Part shown: one piece after another, positions 32,696 through 40,847 of the stretch
Layout: each line of letters starts with the position of its first letter
Numbering within the stretch: the first letter of the stretch is position 1
DNA from: DATGMS01 sp040905145
GTDB lineage: Bacteria > Bacteroidota > Bacteroidia > Cytophagales > Cyclobacteriaceae
Reading direction: 5' to 3'
NCBI GenBank assembly: GCA_040905145.1
Contig: JBBDSC010000073.1
Location: 1-45,539 of the forward strand
DNA length: 45,539 nt
Made by a program: the position numbers and the translations under genes
The notes under the pieces: generated by a model
The model's database searches: none
What the model saw: the letters and a program-made list of their open reading frames with translations, nothing else
What the model was told of the DNA's origin: nothing

Positions 32696-34066
32696 ATGAA
32701 AAAATTAAATAGGAGATCATTTTTGAAAAATACAGGATTGGCAGCCTCTTCCATGCTGGTAATTCCGACCATTATTCCAGGCTCCGCATTGGGGAAAAAC
32801 GGGTTTGTAGCCCCATCTGACCGGATCAATATGGCCTTTATCGGGGCCGGAAATCAAGCTGGGAATGATGTACGTGGCTTTTTGGAGGACAACAGGGTAC
32901 AGGTAACCAGCATCTGTGATGTCAATAAAAAGAGTCCGGGATATTGGGATGGAAAGGTAGCCGGTCGGGAATTTATCATGGAGGTGGTAGATGATTTTTA
33001 TAGTACGAAACAAGGAAAAAAATACAGATCGAGCAAAGGCTATACCGACTTTAGGGAAGTGGTTGGCCTTAAAGATATAGATGTAGTCGAAGTGGTCACC
33101 CCGGATCACTGGCACGCTATTCCGGTCTTGATGGCAGCCGAGGCTGGTAAAGATATTTATTGTCAAAAACCTTTATCCCTAACTATTGCCGAAGGCAGGG
33201 CTATGAGTGATGCAGTAAAAAAACATGGTGTGATTTTCCAAACCGGCAGCCAGCAGCGGTCTGCCAATGAATTCCGCAGGGTTTGTGAATTGGTGAGAAA
33301 CGACAGGTTAGGGGAGTTGCAGACCGTGATTTGCGGTTTGCCGGGAGGAACGCCTGATTTAGGTAAGACCGGTCACCTAACAGAGGAAATTCCGGTACCC
33401 GCAGATTTCAATTATGAGATGTGGCTTGGACCGGCTCCTGAAGCATCCTATTGTCCTGCTAGGACTCATGTTAACTATCGGTGGATTCTGGATTATTCTG
33501 GAGGGATGGTCACCGACTGGGGAGGACATCATCCGGATATAGCCCAATGGGGCATGAATACAGATAATACCGGTCCTGTAAAGATACAGAATCCCCGATC
33601 ATCTTGGTCTGAACATCCGGTATGGAATACGGCTACCGAATTTTATTTTGAATGTATCTATAAAAATGGGTTGAAGTTAATTGTCAGTAGTGAGGAGGAG
33701 CAGGGTATAACCTTTATAGGTTCAGAAGGAAAGGCCTGGGTATCTAGAGGGAAGTACAAAGTGGACCCTGAAAATCTTGACAGTACAGAAATAGGACCGG
33801 ATGAAGTTCATTTATACAGGAGTGATAACCACTACAGGAACTTTATTGATTGTGTGATCTCCCGTGAAGAAACCATTGCTCCCGCAGAAGTGGGACATCG
33901 TTCCATTACCATCGCACATTTAGGAAATATTGCTATGATGCTAAACCAGGACCTGGAATGGGATCCTACAACGGAGCGATTTGTCAACAATTTTGCAGCC
34001 AATCAATTTCTGTCGCGCCACATGCGTGAGCCTTGGGGATCGGTATATAGAAAATACATGGTATAA
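32696..34066 (+). CDS. Tat-exported Gfo/Idh/MocA family oxidoreductase-like protein
   Basis: The 456-residue protein begins with a twin-arginine signal (NRRSFLKNTG at 5-14, then a hydrophobic stretch), so it is probably exported folded with its cofactor. A Rossmann NAD(P)-binding motif IGAGNQAG lies at 49-56, and the family lysine is Lys158 (QKPL). The second half carries the GGMVTDWGGHHPDIAQWGM segment typical of the Bacteroidota secreted branch, which often acts in glycoside or sugar metabolism. Its substrate cannot be told from sequence. It has its own long leader (about 145 nt after the eno terminator) and no sugar-utilisation neighbours, so it looks like a monocistronic accessory gene. 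Confidence 0.9.
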   Translation: MKKLNRRSFLKNTGLAASSMLVIPTIIPGSALGKNGFVAPSDRINMAFIGAGNQAGNDVRGFLEDNRVQVTSICDVNKKSPGYWDGKVAGREFIMEVVDDFYSTKQGKKYRSSKGYTDFREVVGLKDIDVVEVVTPDHWHAIPVLMAAEAGKDIYCQKPLSLTIAEGRAMSDAVKKHGVIFQTGSQQRSANEFRRVCELVRNDRLGELQTVICGLPGGTPDLGKTGHLTEEIPVPADFNYEMWLGPAPEASYCPARTHVNYRWILDYSGGMVTDWGGHHPDIAQWGMNTDNTGPVKIQNPRSSWSEHPVWNTATEFYFECIYKNGLKLIVSSEEEQGITFIGSEGKAWVSRGKYKVDPENLDSTEIGPDEVHLYRSDNHYRNFIDCVISREETIAPAEVGHRSITIAHLGNIAMMLNQDLEWDPTTERFVNNFAANQFLSRHMREPWGSVYRKYMV

Positions 34067-34168
34067 GATCATATTTAAATTCCATTTAATTCAACATTTT
34101 TTTGGTACAATCACCTTAACGAGGTATTATAAGCCATAAATTATCCGATACTAAGAAAAATAATAGGC

Positions 34169-35293
34169 ATGGATGATATACTGAAAAGCGCAGTGGAGGT
34201 ATCGCAAGGATTCCTGGGGTTGCCAAATGGGTGGTCAATATTGGCCACTAATGTCTTAGTTGTTGTAGGGGTACTGCTGCTTGGATTATTTTTATCATAT
34301 AAGGCTAGGAAACGTATACTTTTCAACCCTTGGGTGAATCGGTATGATCCAGAAGATACTGAACTTGGTAAAAGCATAGCGGATTTGCTCCTTTTCAAGC
34401 TGAGGTATATAAAACGGACACATGAATTGTCAGGAAGCAAGTTGAGCCTCTGGAATACTTTTCAGGATATCCCCAGTTTCCGCCAGAACCTCGACAAAGA
34501 AATTGATTTACTGGCGTCGGTGCAGCTGGGAAATTATGGAAAAATAGTAACAGGAACCTTTGCATTTCTTTTCAAAATCTTCCACTTTTTATTAAGCCTG
34601 CTTCCCTTTCCGGCAGTATCAACAAGTATGGGGAAAAGAAAACTCTACTTCATATGTCACTCGACAATTACAGTCCCAAAAAGTGAGGATAAGTCTACAA
34701 AATACCGAATCAATGCCATACATTATTACGAAAAAACCATTGAGCTTAATAAAAAACATTATGTAGCCCATAATAATCTAGCTAATTTATACCTCGAATG
34801 GGCCATTCAACTCAAAGGACAGAAAGTATCAAGTTCTATACTTCGCAATATCAAACTAAAGGTAAAAGAATACACTACTAATAAGTTGATAATAGATAAA
34901 GCAGAATTATTAAAAAAAGCAATTTCTCATTGTGAGGAAGCTTTAAAAATTAATCCTGTTTACCATATTGCGTTTGATAATTTGGGAAATGCTTATTATG
35001 AATTAGGAAATTTCAATAAAGCCTATATGGCTTATCAGAATGCCCTGGTCTATGATCCAGAGTATCCTGAAGCCACGAACGATCAGGCCATGTTGTTTTT
35101 GGTGAAAGAATTTGAGGGGTTCGACGAAAATAAGGCAAAAGAACGGTATAAAGAAGCTCTAGAATTGGTGAAGGAAGAAGGGAACCGCAAGAAAAAACTA
35201 GTCGAGGTTTTCGAGAAAAGAAAATCTACTTTAAATATTTCTGAAAATACATTTGCCTTAGAAATAAACCAAATAAAATCCGCTGGAATTTAG
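34169..35293 (+). CDS. Membrane-anchored TPR protein of unknown function
   Basis: I do not recognise a named family. The 374-residue protein has one clear membrane segment at 24-43 and a second hydrophobic stretch at about 128-147. Tetratricopeptide repeats follow at about 183-212 (AIHYYEKTIELNKKHYVAHNNLANLY), 250-283 (AISHCEEALKINPVYHIAFDNLGNAYYELG) and 284-312. A charged, probably helical C-terminus ends it. The middle (150-180) is short and weakly structured, and the DNA from about 34650 to 35000 is clearly more AT-rich than the neighbouring genes, suggesting separate ancestry. It lies alone between two gaps of about 100 nt. TPRs point to protein-protein interaction at the inner membrane; no enzyme domain is visible. 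Confidence 0.75.
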   Translation: MDDILKSAVEVSQGFLGLPNGWSILATNVLVVVGVLLLGLFLSYKARKRILFNPWVNRYDPEDTELGKSIADLLLFKLRYIKRTHELSGSKLSLWNTFQDIPSFRQNLDKEIDLLASVQLGNYGKIVTGTFAFLFKIFHFLLSLLPFPAVSTSMGKRKLYFICHSTITVPKSEDKSTKYRINAIHYYEKTIELNKKHYVAHNNLANLYLEWAIQLKGQKVSSSILRNIKLKVKEYTTNKLIIDKAELLKKAISHCEEALKINPVYHIAFDNLGNAYYELGNFNKAYMAYQNALVYDPEYPEATNDQAMLFLVKEFEGFDENKAKERYKEALELVKEEGNRKKKLVEVFEKRKSTLNISENTFALEINQIKSAGI

Positions 35294-35357
35294 ATACTCA
35301 AACTAAACAACTTCCCTTTTTTTTCTGTCCCGTTATTCCATACTCCCTACTATTCCC

Positions 35358-35365
35358 TATATTTG
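35358..35365 (+). promoter_or_regulatory. Probable -7 element of the ftsB-like gene promoter
   Basis: TATATTTG matches TAnnTTTG exactly and lies 23 nt before the ATG at 35389. A T-rich tract at 35317-35325 lies where the -33 region would be, without an exact TTTG at 19 nt spacing. Confidence 0.55.
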
Positions 35366-35388
35366 TTTTATTAAAACCCATTATTGCT

Positions 35389-35676
35389 ATGGCTAAATAC
35401 CTTAAATACACCAAAAACTTTTACTTCATGTTTACCGTCTTATTTATATTGTGGATGGTATTCATAGATGGCAACGACCTTGTCAGTCAATTTACCCTCA
35501 GGTCAAAACTGAATGACATGGAAAAGCAGAAAGAGTTTTATCAGGAACGAAAGGAAAAAATAAAGGCGGAGAGGGAAGAATTAATGAGCAATTACGAGTT
35601 ATTGGAGAAGTTTGCCCGTGAGAAATATTTGATGAAAAGGAAAACCGAGGATCTATATGTTATTGTCGAAAAATAA
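35389..35676 (+). CDS. FtsB/DivIC-like septum formation initiator
   Basis: This 95-residue bitopic protein has a short cytoplasmic tail, one membrane segment at about 11-26, then a charged coiled coil at about 37-68. The family ending EKFAREKYLMKRKTEDLYVI follows at about 73-92. This is the pattern of FtsB/DivIC, which joins FtsL and FtsQ in the divisome to activate septal peptidoglycan synthesis. In many Bacteroidota the homologue lies close to eno; here two accessory genes lie between. The next gene starts inside its last seven codons, so translation is probably coupled. Confidence 0.88.
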   Translation: MAKYLKYTKNFYFMFTVLFILWMVFIDGNDLVSQFTLRSKLNDMEKQKEFYQERKEKIKAEREELMSNYELLEKFAREKYLMKRKTEDLYVIVEK

Positions 35677-36226
35677 GCTTCGGCTTATTGGGACTGCTTT
35701 TCCATTTGTGTTCACTTTTTTAGTGCTTGCAACTGAAGCTTTTGCCCAAAGAGAAATTTATCCCGAGGAGAAGCCTTCCTTAAAGGATAGAATGTACTTT
35801 GGGGGTAATTTCAGCCTTCAGTTTGGAAGTCTTACGTTTATAGATGTCTCCCCATTGGCGGGGGTAATGCTTACGGATAAATTATCCACAGGACTTGGGG
35901 CCACTTACCAATATTTAAAGTTTGCCAGAAATTCCTCCAGTGTATATGGGGGCCGGGTCTTCGGTAGGTACAATATTACACGAAATATTTTTGCCCATAC
36001 AGAGATAGAATCTTTGAATACCGCTTACGTGATACCTGGGGCCACTCCTGATCAGGACAGGTTGGTCAGGGATTGGGTAAACGGTGTGTTTGTGGGTGGG
36101 GGATATTTCACTCCATTTGGAAACAGGGGAGGGGCCAATATTACCTTGTTGTACAATCTCACCTATGACAACAGAAGGTCTCCGTACAATGAACCTTATG
36201 TGATCAGGGTTGGTTTTGTATTTTAA
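35657..36226 (+). CDS. Small outer-membrane beta-barrel protein
   Basis: The 189-residue product starts with a signal peptide (basic MLLSKNKLRL, hydrophobic core, ending ATEAFA at 25-30, probable cleavage before QRE). The rest is alternating strands rich in Gly, Tyr, Phe and Asn (MYFGGNFSLQFGS, LSTGLGATYQYLKF, GGRVFGRYNITRN, VFVGGGYFTPFG) and ends in RVGFVF, a terminal aromatic as needed for BAM insertion. It resembles the 8-stranded OmpX/OmpW-like or porin-family barrels of Bacteroidota. The start overlaps the ftsB-like gene by 20 nt. The in-frame signal peptide shows that this start is real. The function is unknown. Confidence 0.8.
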   Translation: MLLSKNKLRLIGTAFPFVFTFLVLATEAFAQREIYPEEKPSLKDRMYFGGNFSLQFGSLTFIDVSPLAGVMLTDKLSTGLGATYQYLKFARNSSSVYGGRVFGRYNITRNIFAHTEIESLNTAYVIPGATPDQDRLVRDWVNGVFVGGGYFTPFGNRGGANITLLYNLTYDNRRSPYNEPYVIRVGFVF

Positions 36227-36256
36227 TCCTACTTCTTTTAATGTTGAAAATTCCTT

Positions 36257-37090
36257 ATGGAGTCATTTATAGATAAAATATACAGGGCACATAACCAATG
36301 TCCAAATTGTCCCTCTCCGAAGGTGATCAACGCATTTTTTGAAAATGTGCTGGGTATTTTGTTTCCCGAGCATGCAGAGGAAGTTTTCAAGGAAAAGGGA
36401 CAATTGGAAATGAAGCTTTTTGATCTTCAGGTTCAGCTAAGGGATTTGTTGCAACGAAATACCCATCTTCACGGCGGGAGTGGCGAAGAATTGGCGCAGG
36501 AATTTTTTGATGGGATAGATCAGGTATATGACAGGCTTAATGAAGATATTGCGGCCATGTTTGCGGGTGATCCGGCAGCCAAATCCAAAACCGAAATCAT
36601 TAGGAGTTATCCTGGGTTTTATGCCATAGCCGCTTATAGAATTGCCCATTTATTGTTCCGGCAGGGTATTGCTTTGATCCCCCGAATGATCACAGAGTTT
36701 GCACATAGCAGGACTGGGGTGGATATTCACCCTGGTGCCAGGATAGGTAAACATTTCTGTATAGATCACGGCACAGGGGTAGTTATTGGGGAAACTGCTT
36801 TGGTGGGAAACCATGTGAAGATCTATCAGGGAGTGACCTTGGGTGCCTTAAGTGTAAACAAGGATGATGCGGATAAAAAAAGACATCCGACCATAGAAGA
36901 TCACGTGATCATCTATGCCGGAGCCACCATTCTTGGGGGGGATACGGTAGTGGGAAGGGAAAGCGTAATTGGTGGAAATGTATGGCTAACGAAAAGTGTG
37001 CCTGCCCAAAGCAAAATTTATTACCAGGTCAAGATGTACGATGCCAACACGGAAGCCACTGACTTTTATATATTAAAGAACAATACATGA
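36257..37090 (+). CDS. cysE: Serine O-acetyltransferase
   Basis: The enzyme acetylates L-serine to O-acetylserine, the first step of cysteine synthesis. The 277-residue protein has a helical N-terminal domain (1-150) and a left-handed beta-helix of hexapeptide repeats. Catalytic Asp170-His171 lie in CIDHGTGVVIGETA, and the GVTLGALS and KKRHPTIEDHVIIYAGATILGG segments are typical. The C-terminus is FYILKNNT and lacks the terminal isoleucine that docks serine acetyltransferase into CysK. The downstream gene overlaps by 4 nt (ATGA), so the two enzymes are made together. Confidence 0.93.
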   Translation: MESFIDKIYRAHNQCPNCPSPKVINAFFENVLGILFPEHAEEVFKEKGQLEMKLFDLQVQLRDLLQRNTHLHGGSGEELAQEFFDGIDQVYDRLNEDIAAMFAGDPAAKSKTEIIRSYPGFYAIAAYRIAHLLFRQGIALIPRMITEFAHSRTGVDIHPGARIGKHFCIDHGTGVVIGETALVGNHVKIYQGVTLGALSVNKDDADKKRHPTIEDHVIIYAGATILGGDTVVGRESVIGGNVWLTKSVPAQSKIYYQVKMYDANTEATDFYILKNNT

Positions 37091-37965
37091 AGTTATTTGA
37101 GCTTATAGGGAATACTCCGCTGGTAGAATTGGAGCATATACCTACCAATCCCAAAGTAAAAATATATTGTAAACTAGAAGGCCAAAACCCTGGGGGAAGT
37201 GTTAAAGACAGGGCTGCTTTTTACATGATCAAGCAGGCACTGGAAAGAGGGGACATCAGTAAAGGGTCAAGGTTGGTGGAGGCCACCAGCGGGAACACCG
37301 GGATAGCCCTGGCCATGATGGCACAACTCTTGGGAGTAGAAATGATCCTTATCATGCCTGATAATTCTACAAAGGAAAGGGTGGTGTCCATGGAAGCTTA
37401 TGGGGCGAAAGTATTATTGACGCCTGCAGAGAAGACCATTGAATATTCCAGGGAAGTGGCCGAAGAAATGGCCGAAAAGGAAGGATATTTTATGCTGAAC
37501 CAGTTTGGCAATCCAGATAATTCCATGGCCCATTATCAAAGTACAGGACCTGAAATCTGGCGGGACACCCAGGGTGAAATCACACACTTTGTGTCCGCTA
37601 TGGGTACTACAGGTACGATCATGGGTGTATCAAAATACCTGAAAGAACAAAATCCCGCTGTCCAAATTGTAGGTACACAGCCTACTGATGATTCAAGTAT
37701 TCCCGGTATCCGAAGATGGTCTCCTGAATTTCTGCCGAAGATATTTGATGCCAGCAGAGTAGATAAGACCATAGATGTAAGTGAGGAAGATGCTGTCCGA
37801 TTCACCAGGAGAATGGCCAAGGAAGAAGGTATTATGGCAGGAATGAGCAGTGGGGGGGCACTTTATGCCGCCTTACAGGTGGCAGAAACCCTGGATTCGG
37901 GAGTGGTCGTTTGCATTACCTGTGATAGGGGCGACCGTTACCTGAGTTCGGATTTGTTTGGGTGA
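37087..37965 (+). CDS. cysM: Cysteine synthase B (O-acetylserine sulfhydrylase)
   Basis: This PLP enzyme makes cysteine from O-acetylserine and sulfide (CysM types also take thiosulfate). The 292-residue protein has the PLP lysine Lys40 in NPGGSVKDRAA, the substrate loop TSGNTG, the phosphate-binding GTTGT loop, and the CysM-type segments SSIPGIRRW and CDRGDRYLSSDLF. These two favour CysM over CysK. It overlaps cysE by 4 nt. A 36-nt palindrome follows at 38002. Confidence 0.92.
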   Translation: MKLFELIGNTPLVELEHIPTNPKVKIYCKLEGQNPGGSVKDRAAFYMIKQALERGDISKGSRLVEATSGNTGIALAMMAQLLGVEMILIMPDNSTKERVVSMEAYGAKVLLTPAEKTIEYSREVAEEMAEKEGYFMLNQFGNPDNSMAHYQSTGPEIWRDTQGEITHFVSAMGTTGTIMGVSKYLKEQNPAVQIVGTQPTDDSSIPGIRRWSPEFLPKIFDASRVDKTIDVSEEDAVRFTRRMAKEEGIMAGMSSGGALYAALQVAETLDSGVVVCITCDRGDRYLSSDLFG

Positions 37966-38001
37966 ATAGCCCTTCAGTAAGTAAATTTTTCCAGTAGTAA
38001 G

Positions 38002-38039
38002 TCAGACCTTCCAGGTTTTTCAGAACCTGGAAGGTCTGA
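38002..38039. repeat. 16-bp perfect palindrome, intergenic repeat type
   Basis: TCAGACCTTCCAGGTT (38002-38017) is the exact reverse complement of AACCTGGAAGGTCTGA (38024-38039), with a 6-nt loop TTTCAG. It lies between the convergent cysM and the LVIVD gene. I recall very similar AGACCTTCCAGGTTTT-type palindromes scattered in other Bacteroidota genomes, so it is probably a dispersed repeat that may also act as a two-way terminator. Confidence 0.75.
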
Positions 38040-38123
38040 AGATTTAAAAAACAATCCCCCATTTAATAAACAGCCTATTGAAAATATAGACGGAAAAATT
38101 CACCCTTTTATCATGATCATTGT

Positions 38124-39401
38124 TTAATACAATACGATTTTATTTTTAACCTGCAGACAGCTAAGCGGCCTAAGATTATTGGGTTTTGAATAATCAAATT
38201 GACAAACCCCATCCGGACCAATAACGATCAGTGATTTGGGCCCTGGAATGAGATCCACCGATTTCATCGATCCCAGATGTTCCATTAGATTTTGGTCAAT
38301 CTTCAACACGTCAGAGACATCAAAGCTTTTTAGGCCATGTTTACCTTCGGCCAAATACAAATTATTTCCTGCCAATGCCAATCCATGGGGGTTGGCCATA
38401 GGATAAGCCTTTATCAGTTCAGGCTTATAGGGGTTTTTGATATCCAAAACCTGTAGCTCATCCACCCCTAAATTGCAGCTCATCCCTGATCTAAGGGTCA
38501 CAAAAGCATGTTCCTCATTGACAACCACAGGATCACAGGCGGTGATATGCTGGTAGACAGACATTTGTTTGGGTTCGGAAGGAGTGCCTGCATCGTAGAT
38601 ATGCATTCCAGTATTGGATCCGATAAAAAGTTTTTCCTGAAAAGGAAATATGGTTTCGATCCCCCATCCCAAGGACAAATTGTTTAGATATTCCGGATCT
38701 TTTGCTTCCCTTACACTAAAGATCCGTAAACTATAATCATCCACGGCATACAGATGCCCGTTCATTAAAGTGAATCTGGCCATAGAACCACCCTGTCCAT
38801 AACTTTCCCCCCCGCTTGAAGTAGAGGTAAAAGCAAGGTCAGTCCGTCCCCAGAATCCGGGTCTTCCACCCCACCCACGCATGGTTTCGGAATCATAGGA
38901 GATCACCGTGTCCTTAAGGGTCATAAAAGTACTGGTGGCCAAATCGGTATACATGTGGGGAAATACATCTTTCACCCTTTTTACCATTTCGATGGCTTGT
39001 GGATTGCTGATATCAAAAGCCAAAAGGTCCACATAACTATCTGCATAAAGAATTCCTGTGTTGACTGCCAAATCCACATTTCCAGGAATATTGATAAAAT
39101 TGATAGGGTCAGGACGGGATGGGTTGGAATTATCTATGATGTGTATGCCTTTTTGGGGCTCATTGATAAATAAATATTCTCCGTACAGATATATTTTTCC
39201 GGGATTGTCCAAAGGTCTTCCGGGTTCTACGATAATATCCCCTTCCCTCACGGTGCTCATTTGCATAAAAACGGGAAATTGCGTTCGGTAGGAATAGGTG
39301 CTGTCAATTTGGTCCTGACAGGAATTCATCGCCAACAATAGAAGAATAGCGGAAAGAGCTTCCAGGTACGGCCATTTAAGGAGGAATAAATTTTGTTGCA
39401 T
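38124..39401 (-). CDS. LVIVD-repeat surface lipoprotein
   Basis: The 425-residue protein starts with a hydrophobic signal and a probable lipobox at Cys28 (LLLLAMNSC), followed by QDQ, so it is likely an outer-membrane or periplasmic lipoprotein. The body has beta-propeller-like repeats of the LVIVD type: GEYLFINEPQKGIHIIDNSNPSRPDPI, GILYADSYVDLLAFDISNPQAIEM, EKLFIGSNTGMHIYDAGTPSEPKQM, VDELQVLDIKNPYKPELIKAYPMANPHGLALAGNNLYLAEG. No catalytic motif is seen. Such proteins are widespread in Bacteroidota and not well characterised. It is convergent with cysM and alone in its transcript. Confidence 0.85.
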   Translation of the reverse strand: MQQNLFLLKWPYLEALSAILLLLAMNSCQDQIDSTYSYRTQFPVFMQMSTVREGDIIVEPGRPLDNPGKIYLYGEYLFINEPQKGIHIIDNSNPSRPDPINFINIPGNVDLAVNTGILYADSYVDLLAFDISNPQAIEMVKRVKDVFPHMYTDLATSTFMTLKDTVISYDSETMRGWGGRPGFWGRTDLAFTSTSSGGESYGQGGSMARFTLMNGHLYAVDDYSLRIFSVREAKDPEYLNNLSLGWGIETIFPFQEKLFIGSNTGMHIYDAGTPSEPKQMSVYQHITACDPVVVNEEHAFVTLRSGMSCNLGVDELQVLDIKNPYKPELIKAYPMANPHGLALAGNNLYLAEGKHGLKSFDVSDVLKIDQNLMEHLGSMKSVDLIPGPKSLIVIGPDGVCQFDYSKPNNLRPLSCLQVKNKIVLY

Positions 39402-39708
39402 GACGATTGTTTTGAAGGTTTAAAAAAGGCAAGCCTATATTCTCCTGACGCATCAGAAAACGGAAGTGCGACAGTGCCATAGAAAAATAATTGATAAAAA
39501 GTTTGGCTCCTACACTTAATGGTTAGGAAGCGAAGAGGAAGTAGGGTTTAGAATCTTGGAGGGTTCTATATCAATGCCAATTCAAGATCATGATTAATTA
39601 GAAATTCCTACCGTAAGGCTTCTATCCTAACTTGACATCGTCCAAATCATAATTGTTTCTTTCCTATTGCAAAAGTGATCAAAATAATCCTATATTTAAA
39701 CTTCTAAA
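39402..39708. other. Gene-poor gap upstream of the LVIVD gene and of tRNA-Gly
   Basis: These 307 nt hold the presumed minus-strand promoter of the LVIVD gene and, at the right, the tRNA-Gly promoter. TATATTTA at 39691-39698 lies 11 nt before the tRNA and resembles a -7 box. A 34-codon minus-strand frame (39376-39480) overlaps the start of the LVIVD gene and I do not call it a gene. Nothing else is recognised. Confidence 0.4.
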
Positions 39709-39781
<73 letters not shown>

Positions 39782-39792
39782 CACTTTTATAT

Positions 39793-40593
39793 CTATTTAT
39801 TTTTATCAGCAGGCTTCTGTTGTTTTCTCATACTTTCAGCAGCCATACTATCGGGCATTATATTACCTAAGCCAACCATTGCTTTGTTTTTAAGGCCTGA
39901 AATCACTTTGTCGCCACCTGCCATTAGGGCATCGTACCCATCTTGGGCCACCTTTACAGGGTCTGCTAGGCTACTTTCCTGAACGATCTTTGAATTTTCC
40001 ATATTTGCCTTTGCAAAGAAGTCGGTATCGGTAGCACCTGGCAATAATACGGTGACACTTATATTTGTATCCTTCAGCTCATTACGGATGGCTTCGCTCC
40101 ATGAATTCACAAAGGCCTTTGTACCATGATAAACTGATTGCCATGGTCCCGGCATTTCACCCGCTATGGATCCAAGATTTAAGATATTTCCTTCATTGCG
40201 GGCCACCATATCTTTCAGGAAGCATTTGGTAAGGATCACATAAGCACCGATATTCAGTTGAATGATATCAAGTTCCCTTTTAATATCTGTATTAATAAAC
40301 TTCCCGTATTCCCCCTGTCCGGCATTGTTTACCAGAACATCCACATGGATTCCTTTTGCCTTAACCTCTTCATAAACTTCAAAAGGACCTTCCGGTTGGA
40401 TCAGGTCCTTGGCTATGGTATGAACCTGAATTTTATACTCATCCTGTAATTCTTTAGCGGTCTGGGCAAGTTCGTTTTGGTTACGGGCTACAATGACCAG
40501 GTTATATTGGTCCTTGGCAAATAACCGTGCCAGTTCACGGCCGATTCCAGCCGTTCCGCCGGTAATAAGTGCGTATTTTTGATCGTTTTTCAT
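39793..40593 (-). CDS. Short-chain dehydrogenase/reductase (SDR), YqjQ/DltE-like
   Basis: This is a classical SDR of about 266 residues from the start that I prefer (complement of 40593, MKNDQKYALITGG). The cofactor motif TGGTAGIG lies at 11-18, NNAG at 89-92, and the catalytic Ser142 (LGSIAG), Tyr155 and Lys159 (YHGTK). The arginine after the second strand (ARNQNEL) suggests NADPH preference. A longer frame to 40662 would add 23 residues with no SDR character. The substrate is unknown; the closest general match is the uncharacterised oxidoreductase branch. It is divergent from the cupin gene and lies just after tRNA-Gly, a common integration neighbourhood. Confidence 0.88.
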   Translation of the reverse strand: MKNDQKYALITGGTAGIGRELARLFAKDQYNLVIVARNQNELAQTAKELQDEYKIQVHTIAKDLIQPEGPFEVYEEVKAKGIHVDVLVNNAGQGEYGKFINTDIKRELDIIQLNIGAYVILTKCFLKDMVARNEGNILNLGSIAGEMPGPWQSVYHGTKAFVNSWSEAIRNELKDTNISVTVLLPGATDTDFFAKANMENSKIVQESSLADPVKVAQDGYDALMAGGDKVISGLKNKAMVGLGNIMPDSMAAESMRKQQKPADKNK

Positions 40594-40847
40594 AGTTTCA
40601 CTATTTAATAGGAATTTCTCTTTTATCGTATAGGTAAAACTGTTTTGGCCAAGTCCTGACAAAAGAACAATCTTTTTAAATCCATTGGCCTAAAGCTTTT
40701 ATATGGTAAATTACCACAAGGATGGGGCCAGTTCAGGTACTCCTTGAAGTGAAAAAATTTATAAAACCCCCGTCATAACCATAAAATTATCCCATCGTTT
40801 ATATACAAGTGTTGGTAAAACAAATTTGTTTAATTCTTTAATTCAGT
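40594..40847. promoter_or_regulatory. Divergent intergenic region between the SDR and cupin genes
   Basis: These 254 nt separate divergent genes, so both promoters should lie here. I could not find a convincing TAnnTTTG box on either strand. The stretch just before the cupin gene is very AT-rich (AAATTTGTTTAATTC near 40823-40837). No inverted-repeat operator stood out. Confidence 0.35.

Noticed and set aside
39376..39480. 34-codon minus-strand frame overlapping the LVIVD gene start
   Set aside because: No family, overlaps a better-supported gene and has a stop just upstream in frame; probably chance.
39782..40593. Integrated element at tRNA-Gly
   Set aside because: The SDR gene is next to the tRNA, but I saw no integrase, no duplicated tRNA 3' end and no phage gene.
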